DNA of 64,000 nucleotides from Eunapius fragilis (lineage: Eukaryota; Porifera; Demospongiae; Spongillida; Spongillidae), in contig OY811976.1 in NCBI GenBank assembly GCA_963681505.1, forward strand, positions 4,454,003 to 4,518,002. Direction: 5' to 3'. The notes below the pieces were generated by a model. The model did no database searches. It saw nothing but the letters and a program-made list of their open reading frames with translations, and had not been told where the DNA came from. The translations under genes and the position numbers were made by a program. Shown piece by piece: positions 57,190 to 64,000 of the stretch; the first letter of the stretch is position 1; each line of letters begins with the position of its first letter.

Positions 57190-59730
57190 TAGAATAGTTC
57201 ACTGACTGAAATGGCTAAGATACATTCATTTTCAATAATCACTTTCCAATAAACACATTTAAAGGCTTTCTTCATGCCAAGTGGATGGATTGGGGTGAAA
57301 TTTACTTCATAACTACAGCATGTAAACACAAAGCGCTTGGCCGAGACAGTTTTTAAACCCAGGAAACGGTAAGGCATTAAAGTGCTGGAGATATAATCCT
57401 AGTCTGCATCATCATTTTCTGTTATGCTACTAATACTGTGCAGAGTTGGAACTATGCTTGGAATATGCCTGACCTGCGGTAAAAGGCTCCTCTCAGGCGT
57501 TATCTCACACTTTGTTGTACAAAATATGTGCTCATGTGTGACAGCTCAGGGGTGTATTGGTATCTCATTCCCAGATCTTACAGCTTTAGCTTTTCTAAAG
57601 TGTAAAAATCCTAATACATGTTGCATTTCAGTCAAACTTGGCTGATGAAGACTGGTTGAATATATCCATCATAGAAGTATTATACGATTGTTCAGATTAG
57701 TTTGCACACAATCATAGATAGTGCAATAATATTTTACAGGTCTACCCACAACACAACTTGATGCTTATAGGTTGCATTAATTTAACATCAGCCTTTGTGG
57801 CAATCCTACTTAGTATCTGCTTTAAATGGTGGCATGTTGACGTCAAAATTTCACGAAACATGAACTTGTCCACTATACCCGTAATGCAGACAAGGAATAG
57901 GAACATTGTGTAACATGCCAAACGGAAAATTTCTCTCATCTGTCATCATTTTCATCCCCCCTTTTTAATTTACAGAAATGAACGCCTTAAGGCCACTAAA
58001 TTTGATGTATATGAACTTTCCCACCCAGTAGCGGCTACATTTATATATCAAGCCTGGGTTTCAATGCTTCAAATCAAATCATGTACGTACATACATACGT
58101 CTGTAAACTATATAAACTATGTTCCACGCCACACATGTGCATTTGATTATAAATAGCAACGCATTTCTAGCAACCAATAGTAACGGCCGCTTGTCCAGAC
58201 AAATATAGGCAACGCATATTTAGCAACCACAAGCCTAGATCTACATGTACAGGGGTCATGTGCATCAAATGATGAGTTCATTCTCATCATACAGTCCTCC
58301 TGGAGCACATTTAGATCCTTGTGACAACAATAAATCATTGTTACAACATTTAGTGTTTTACTGTGCAGGCATGTAATATGGATTGCGTAGTAACCGTATA
58401 TGAGAAAATGAAATAAAATATTATGTTTAGAATCAAGCGCTCTAAATAAGTTCGTTGATGGAAGAAAAAACATTTGGAAGAAAAAGTAATAGAAGAAAAA
58501 ACATTTTAACATGATGTGACAATTTATTGACTGATTTGTTCAAGGTTTCATAATTATGACCATAGGCGGCCCCAGGGGGGGGCCCAGGGGGCCATGGCAC
58601 CCCCCCTCCCCTGGTTATGGCACCCTCCCAACCCGTATAAGTAATTTTTACAGTAGCGTTGCAATATGATTACTACATGTAACTATGTGTAAAATAGCTA
58701 CTAACACTTATCTGAGCATACAAATAGCAATTAACAAATGACTAAGATTGCAAAATCGATAATGCCCTCACCCTTTGGCGCCCTTAGTGGGGTTGGCCCC
58801 TCCCCCTTTGGCGCCCTTCGTGGGTTTGGCCCCTCCCTTCAGTAAGTGCTGGGGTCGCCTATATTGACATAATTCATATCAATGACTTTTGATTTAGCGT
58901 AAACATATTATTTTTAGCCATTTTTAGCTATTCTTGTCATACTCATTATCATGCCCATCTATGTAACATGGGCATGATAATGTGTATGAATACTTGACAA
59001 GAATAGCTAAAAATAATATGTTTACGCTACATCAAAAGTCATTGATATGAATTATGTCATAATGATGAAATCTTGAACAAATCAGTCCATAAATTGTCAC
59101 ATCATGTCAAACTGTTTTTCTTCCATTAGGCTACCTTAACTTCCCTGAGTGAGCAGAACACGTAACCATTTTTGTAATTTCTCAGTAAAATGTAACACAA
59201 TTGACATGTACCCTGAGCCTCACCAGTTTGGTTCTGAAAAGAACCGTTTCTATGGACATTAACAACACCTTGGAGCTCCACCATATGTAGCAACACTGAA
59301 TAAATATTATTATTGTATCACATTTTTCATGCAATTCATTGTGAAAATACAAAAATGGATACATGTTTTGCTCTATCACAAATGAGTACATTGTACAGCA
59401 AAGTGTGCGATATCACCTGACATGAGCATTTTAATGTTAGGTAAGGCATACACCAAACATACTCCTGCACTGTGTTAGTGTTAAAGAAAACAGAGATGCT
59501 AATCTTAGACTAACTAAGATGGCTCCTTGAGAAAATAATATCTCACCTCTTTCCTGAGTTTAAAAACTGACTCGGCCAAATGCTTTGAATTAATGAGCAA
59601 TAGTTATGAAGCAAATTTCACCCCAATCCATCCACTATGCATGGAGAAAGCCTTCAAAATGTGTTTATTAGAGTTACGAAAATGAATGTACCACAGCCAT
59701 TACAGTCAGTTACTGTGTAATAGGTGACTT
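57190..59730. mobile_element. 2.5-kb foldback palindrome
   Basis: The left arm begins near 57190 and the right arm ends near 59730; mirrored blocks include ATGGATTGGGGTGAAATTT with CTTCATAACTA (57290 and 59611), TCACACTTTGTTGTACAA (57507 and 59395), and TGATGTGACAATTTATTGAC. The centre near 58959 is TGCCCATCTATGTAACATGGGCA. Arms are about 1.1 kb and roughly 80-90 percent alike. Segments recur at 32040-33970 and 60281-60395. It contains no recognised transposase. Part of the same P3H intron as the LTR element. Confidence 0.8.
58562..58862. mobile_element. MITE inserted in left arm of the palindrome
   Basis: Ends ATAGGCGGCCCCAG and CTGGGGTCGCCTAT are inverted copies; the interior is rich in C runs and repeats TTTGGCGCCCTT..TGGG. 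The right arm of the palindrome lacks it, so the empty site is known: TTATGACATAATTC. Flanks ATTATGAC and ATTGACAT look like an eroded 8-bp duplication, as for hAT. It is younger than the palindrome. Confidence 0.85.
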
Positions 59731-59870
59731 AATACTCTCCATATTCCTAAATTGTTGTAATCAGTAATCATATTTAGCTGTTCTCATGCCATACATAATT
59801 GTAGATAAACTAATCATCAGAAGGGGAAACCATTTAACACAAAATGTCTGAACTGCATAACAGAAAATAC

Positions 59871-59933
59871 CTCCGACTCATCCTCCATAAGATCGCTCAC
59901 ACCAATTGGGTATTTCTGAAAGTCCCCATCAAG
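59871..59933 (-). CDS. Probable P3H exon (linker)
   Basis: Acceptor ATTCATGCAATAG and donor GTATTT frame exactly 21 codons, LDGDFQKYPIGVSDLMEDESE, phase 0 at both ends. It follows the exon at 59995 after a 61-bp intron and would splice in phase to the exon at 51013. The acidic, weakly conserved content suits the variable region before the oxygenase domain, but I cannot match it to known P3H sequence, so membership is by position and phase. Confidence 0.55.
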
Positions 59934-59994
59934 CTATTGCATGAATAAAATGGATAATATATGTGGGTTAGATGTTAAATAATACTCTGCTTAC

Positions 59995-60135
59995 CAATTG
60001 CTCATCATTCCCTGCCTCACTGCTGGCCTTTGCTTGATCACTTTCGGATTCATCTAATTCTACACTTGATACCATGTCAATAATGTGCTTTAACTTGCTT
60101 TCAAACTCCAAACTTTCAACTAATAAGAGCATATC
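59995..60135 (-). CDS. Probable P3H exon (acidic helical linker)
   Basis: Acceptor TATTCCGTAG and donor GTAAGC frame 47 codons, phase 0 at both ends: DMLLLVESLEFESKLKHIID, then an acidic Ser/Glu-rich run ending in AGNDEQL. Heptad-like Leu/Ile spacing suggests a helix, as in the region upstream of the P3H oxygenase domain. Exons encoding the N-terminal, TPR-like part are not in view and probably lie beyond 64000. Confidence 0.55.
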
Positions 60136-60280
60136 CTACGGAATATTGATCAATTATAATTATACATACCACAATCATCTGTATCATGAAAAAAAAAACA
60201 GGAGTAGGATATATGAACAAAGACCTTTAAAAACACTATAAACTTTGCAAATACTTGGTTGTATTGGCATTGTCACGATC

Positions 60281-60395
60281 AGGGCATAATGATGAAATCT
60301 TGAACAAATCATTCAATAAATTGTCACATCATGTCAAAATGTTCTTTCTTCCATTAGGCTACCTTAACTTCCCTGAGTGAGCAGAACACGTAATT
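60281..60395. repeat. Direct copy of part of the 57-59 kb foldback
   Basis: CATAATGATGAAATCTTGAAC, GTCACATCATGTCAAA and TTCCATTAGGCTACCTTAAC and following bases repeat 59065-59160 with few changes. Confidence 0.85.
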
Positions 60396-60792
60396 TTCTC
60401 AGTAAAACACTGCTTAGAAGAGTTCATGCTTTAAACGGTGCCATTTTGTGATGTAGCCACCGGTTTGTGCCACATTCCATTAGTTATTTGCTCAAAAATA
60501 GCAGGACCAATTACCACTGAGCTCTTCATACTGGTGTTGTTAAAAGGACAAATGCGCATGGGAAGGTCTCTCCACCTTTTGTATTGTTTGGATCATTCCA
60601 TATCCCGTGAGACTCAAATTGGACACTATGCTTTAGATTTTTTGTGTAAATGCTAATATTTGTTTGATCAAATATGGATGCTACTTTAACGCAATAAAAA
60701 GTGTAATAATGGGAATGGTTTATGATATAACACTATCATGAATAATTAATTTTTGAGGAGTCAACTCCCTACTCACAGAACGTTTATGGCTA

Positions 60793-62256
60793 CAGTAGCG
60801 GTCAAATAAAAGTACTCGTAACGTTTGCGTAGCGTTAGCGTCGCACGCAACAAACGTTGACGTACAGTTTGCGTGGGACTAGCGTAGCGTTTTGGGAACG
60901 TAGCGTTTGAGGAACGTAGCGTTTTTATGGAACGTAGCGTTTTATAGAGACTACGCCCTAAAGTAAAATTTTCTTTGCTATGATTTCAAGGGGCATGAGT
61001 CTATCAATAAATGTTAATGAAAGAGGTTCTTCCCCCTCCCTTTTTTTCTGTTAGGTATCGTCCCCCTTCCTCCCCCCTCCCCCCCCTCCTCCCATTTTGT
61101 GCAAGACATGGCCTGCAATTGCGGGCATGGATTCGATCCATAATAAAATTATTGTACATGGCGTCTATGGGCAATCGCGCACAATTTAGTATCAAAAACT
61201 GGGAGTAGAGCCCTTATAAACCTAAATAGGATACAGAAAAAAATACCATGTAAATTTTAAAACGTGCACCCATCCCTTTCAAAACGGAGTTTTGTCTCAT
61301 TGCATACATGTACATTGAATAGTACGTCACAACGTTGACCAAATAAACTTTGTTACCCGGTGGTGGCCTGGTGTATGTATACCTGTGCATACGATACCAC
61401 TGTCCGGCCTGGCTAATAGGACGGCATATATGTACGCGGCTGCGCATGCACGCCAGAGTATGTTCGAAGTTCGAACGTGCATGTTTCCTTGGTACATGCA
61501 TGTACACTGCGTCAGAGATGTTATCCCTGGTTGTGTTACGATCAGCTATATGAGTATCACACAGCAACTGTGATCACCAGGCTAGCTATTATATATAGAG
61601 CTAGGTAACGAATGGTATTATACGTAAGGAAAATACGCGTTCTTTGCCGCCATCTCTGTGAAGATCACGCGTGTTAGTATTCGAAAGCACGACCTCCCAC
61701 CGCATGTGCGCCCCATATGAGTGCGCTCACCTGTTTTTTATTGTCCCCCCCCCCCACCCCCAACCGTCTCACTCTTAATATACATAGCTAAAAGAGCGGT
61801 GACGTAGCACGATGTTGATACAAAAAATGAGCGAACGCAACGAATATGTGCCGAAGTAACAGTACTAAATAGCGGCTGCATGGAGCTTCGTCCTCCACTT
61901 TATTACGTGTTTCATTAGTTAGCCACGCCCAAAGCAGTAGCCTCTCCCCTTTGCCCCCCCCCCCCCCCCCCCCCCTCCCCCAGCCCCGTCACAAAATAAT
62001 TTCTGGGTACGATAGCAGCGAAAGGGTAAAGGGAAAGGGGTGGGGGCGCCATGGCCAGAATAGTATTACAGCTTTTGATCTATTTATGTGGATAAAGCGT
62101 AAGCGTAGCAGTTGCTGAGCGTAAGCGTAGCGTTTGCGTAGGTATGATAAAGCGTGAGCGTAGCGTTTGCGTAGGAATAACAAAGCGCTTTGGGAACGTA
62201 GCGTGCGACGTAAACATTACGCATACGGTATGTGTACTTTTTTTTGACCGCTACTG
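60793..62256. mobile_element. Tc1/mariner-like non-autonomous element, 1.46 kb
   Basis: Ends CAGTAGCGGTCAAA and TTTGACCGCTACTG are inverted copies flanked by TA (60791-60792 and 62257-62258). Within 150 bp of each end the motif AACGTAGCGTTTG or GCGTAGCGTTTGCG recurs many times (60828-60952 and 62090-62215), like arrays of transposase-binding sites. The right arm of the surrounding palindrome lacks the element, confirming the insertion. No transposase frame is recognised inside. Confidence 0.85.
61746..62010. mobile_element. Decayed poly-C hAT-like MITE, nested
   Basis: Poly-C tracts at 61745-61757 and about 61954-61976 enclose sequence aligning with the 11294-11602 copy (GCGGTGACGTAGCACGATG, GCGGCTGCATGGAGCTTCG, AGCCACGCCCAAA). 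The terminal CAGGGGCGGATCC is no longer readable. It sits inside the Tc1-like element, which sits inside the palindrome, giving three layers. Confidence 0.65.
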
Positions 62257-63842
62257 TATACTTAACATCAAATTGATGCTCTTTTAGTGTACAACCCGAC
62301 TATGATATGTTTTTTTGGAAGAGGCGAAAGGGTTAAAGAATAAAGGTTTATACAGCATCGTTTTCAATATTTAGGTCACTTGTAGAATTAAACTCCAATT
62401 TTTTTTTTCATAAACAGAAGCTGTTCATTATCCTTACAATTTTACAAAAAAAAAGTCTGAGTATCAGCTAGTTCTGGGAACCACAATGGCAAGACGCGTT
62501 TTGTAATTTCTTCATGGTTGATTTTAGCACTAATTAGAAGTGTTGTTTAGATACGTCTCAAGGGTATCACCAAATACTATTCTCAGCTCTCACAACAATT
62601 ACAAATGGAGTTGGTAATAAAAAATGATTTTTAGTAAATCAAAATTACGCATTTATTGGGAACTATGGGATCATGGCTTGGGTAAGCATGCTCGTTTATC
62701 CTGTCATAGGTGGTTAAAGCTCAACGTTTCTTTTCATTGGAAGTAAAAAGCAACAACCAGCCCAACCAGCTGTCGATGAATCACTGGGGGCTTCTGCTCA
62801 GCAACTTATACAGGCACCTGCTCATGAAGCTGTGGTCCCTGGTGAACTTGCACCCTTAGACGACGGTGTACAAGATGATCCCTGAACTTCCTTTAGACGA
62901 CGACGTACCAGTGGTAGCCGGCGCACCTTTAGCTGATCCTCCTGCCACCGGCTAACCACCTGAACAGGTTCAGGTAGTACGCTGGCTACGTTGGGTGGGA
63001 CCACTGGTACGTCATCGTCTAACGGAAGTTCAGGGACCACCGGTACGCCAGGTGCCTGTATAAGTTCCTGAGCAGAGGCCGCTGGTGGTTCATCAACGGC
63101 TGGTTGGGATGGTTGTTGCTTTTTACTTCCAATGAAAATAAATGTTGAGCTTTAACCACTTATAACAGTAAAAATGAGCACGCTTACCAAAGCCTCGATC
63201 CCATAGTTCCCAATAAATGCGCAATTTTGATTTACTAAAAATCATTTTTTATTACCAACATAATTTGTAATTGTTGTGACAGCTGAGGACAGTATTATGT
63301 AATACCCATGAGACGTATCTAAACAACACTTGCTTCTAATTAATGCTAAAATCAATTATAAGAAATTAAAAATGGCGTCTTGCCATTTAACCTTCTGTGG
63401 TTCCCAGAACTAGCCGATACTCAGGCTTTTTTTTCGAAAAATGTAAGGACAAAGAACAGCTTCTGTTTACGAAAAAAAATTGGAGTTTCATTCTGCAAGT
63501 GACCTAAATATTGAAAACCGTGCTGTATAAACATTTATTCTTTAACCCTTTTGCCTCTTCCATAAAAACATATTATAGTCCGGTTGTACACTAAGAGAGC
63601 ATCAATTTGATGCCAAATATAGCCATACACATTCTGTGAGTAGGGAGCTATGACTCTTCAGAGTAGAAAACCATTAATTATTCACGATGGTGTTATATTG
63701 TAAACAATTAGCGTTATTAAATTTTTTATGTGTATTGTATTAAAGTAGCATCCATATTAGGTCAAACAAATATGAGCATTTACACAAAAATCTAAAGCAT
63801 AGCATCCAATTTGAGTCTCATGGGATATGGAATGACTCATTT

Positions 63843-64000
63843 ATCATATGAGGTTTGCCACACCCAACAATAACTTGTTAACGATTTCCTGACGAGATTT
63901 AATAATCATGATTATTAAGATTATGCCTGAAATAATTGTATTGATTGGCCTTATTGAAGTGGTGTGTCGGGTTTCGTGCATAACGTTTGAACAAAGCAAC
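63843..64000. other. Window edge, nothing recognised
   Basis: Short AT-rich flank beyond the palindrome. Confidence 0.5.

Larger units (their letters stand above)
60589..63842. mobile_element. Foldback palindrome with 0.85-kb arms
   Basis: Left arm: 60589-60792 plus 62257-62914. Right arm: about 63003-63842. Mirrored blocks include TCATTCCATATCCC.TGAGAC, CATCAAATTGATGCTCT, AACCCTTTCGCCTCTTCC, GGGAACTATGGGATC and CCCTGAACTTCC.TTAGACGA. A TTAA followed by CCCTTTCGCCTC, a piggyBac-like end, sits in the middle of each arm. Near the centre both arms carry a Pro/Gln/Val-rich open stretch (words such as KQQPSQPAVDEPPAASAQ), so the palindrome has copied part of a former coding region. A Tc1-like element splits the left arm. 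Confidence 0.8.

Noticed and set aside
57189-57377. 62-codon minus-strand frame that looked like a P3H exon
   Set aside because: The same sequence is mirrored at 59575-59670, so it belongs to the foldback arm.
1-64000. tRNA, rRNA, CRISPR array or bacterial operon structure
   Set aside because: No cloverleaf with A/B boxes, no rRNA core sequence and no regularly spaced direct repeats with unique spacers were seen; the gene structure is eukaryotic.

Overview
KIND OF ORGANISM: The window is nuclear DNA of an animal. It has spliced genes with GT-AG introns (a collagen prolyl 3-hydroxylase and a gene with immunoglobulin-like exons), a THAP remnant, and animal-type transposons (Ginger1, piggyBac, hAT, Tc1/mariner, a Gmr1-like Ty3/gypsy element). 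Low gene density, many hairpin MITEs and poly-G tracts suggest a marine invertebrate. A sponge is my guess, from a recalled resemblance of a 14-residue repeat protein; the sequence does not prove it. A 200-base run of N is an assembly gap. LAYOUT: 1-4.2 kb is non-coding with short hAT-like MITEs, ending in a TATA box and a signal-peptide exon (plus strand, 4218-4290). 4.3-18.2 kb is intron or intergenic: poly-G MITEs, a 1-kb foldback, a 198-bp satellite, hairpin elements and a TTAA-bounded element. 18.25-19.83 kb holds three phase-compatible plus-strand exons of an Ig/FN3-like secreted or surface protein. 21.2 kb has a decayed THAP domain. 22.6-31.2 kb has a 155-bp tandem repeat, then an 8-kb stretch bounded by matching 40-bp inverted repeats that contains decayed copies of a KADPE-repeat gene and a broken DDE transposase. 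31.4 kb to at least 60.1 kb is one minus-strand gene, prolyl 3-hydroxylase (leprecan family). I place six exons firmly and two more probably. Its introns are packed with mobile DNA: a Ginger1 transposon with integrase and OTU domains, a 24-bp minisatellite, nested foldbacks with piggyBac pieces, a hAT element, a Tc1 deletion derivative, a 5.1-kb LTR element with integrase ahead of reverse transcriptase, and a 2.5-kb palindrome. 60.6-63.8 kb is a further palindrome with a Tc1-like insertion in one arm and an older MITE inside that. HOW IT FITS TOGETHER: only two host genes are supported. They lie on opposite strands with 3' ends facing each other across the 20-31 kb region. Everything else is transposon-derived or simple repeat. 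The most notable theme is self-complementary DNA: at least ten long or perfect hairpins from several families. In one family the two arms of each copy match each other while copies differ from one another.
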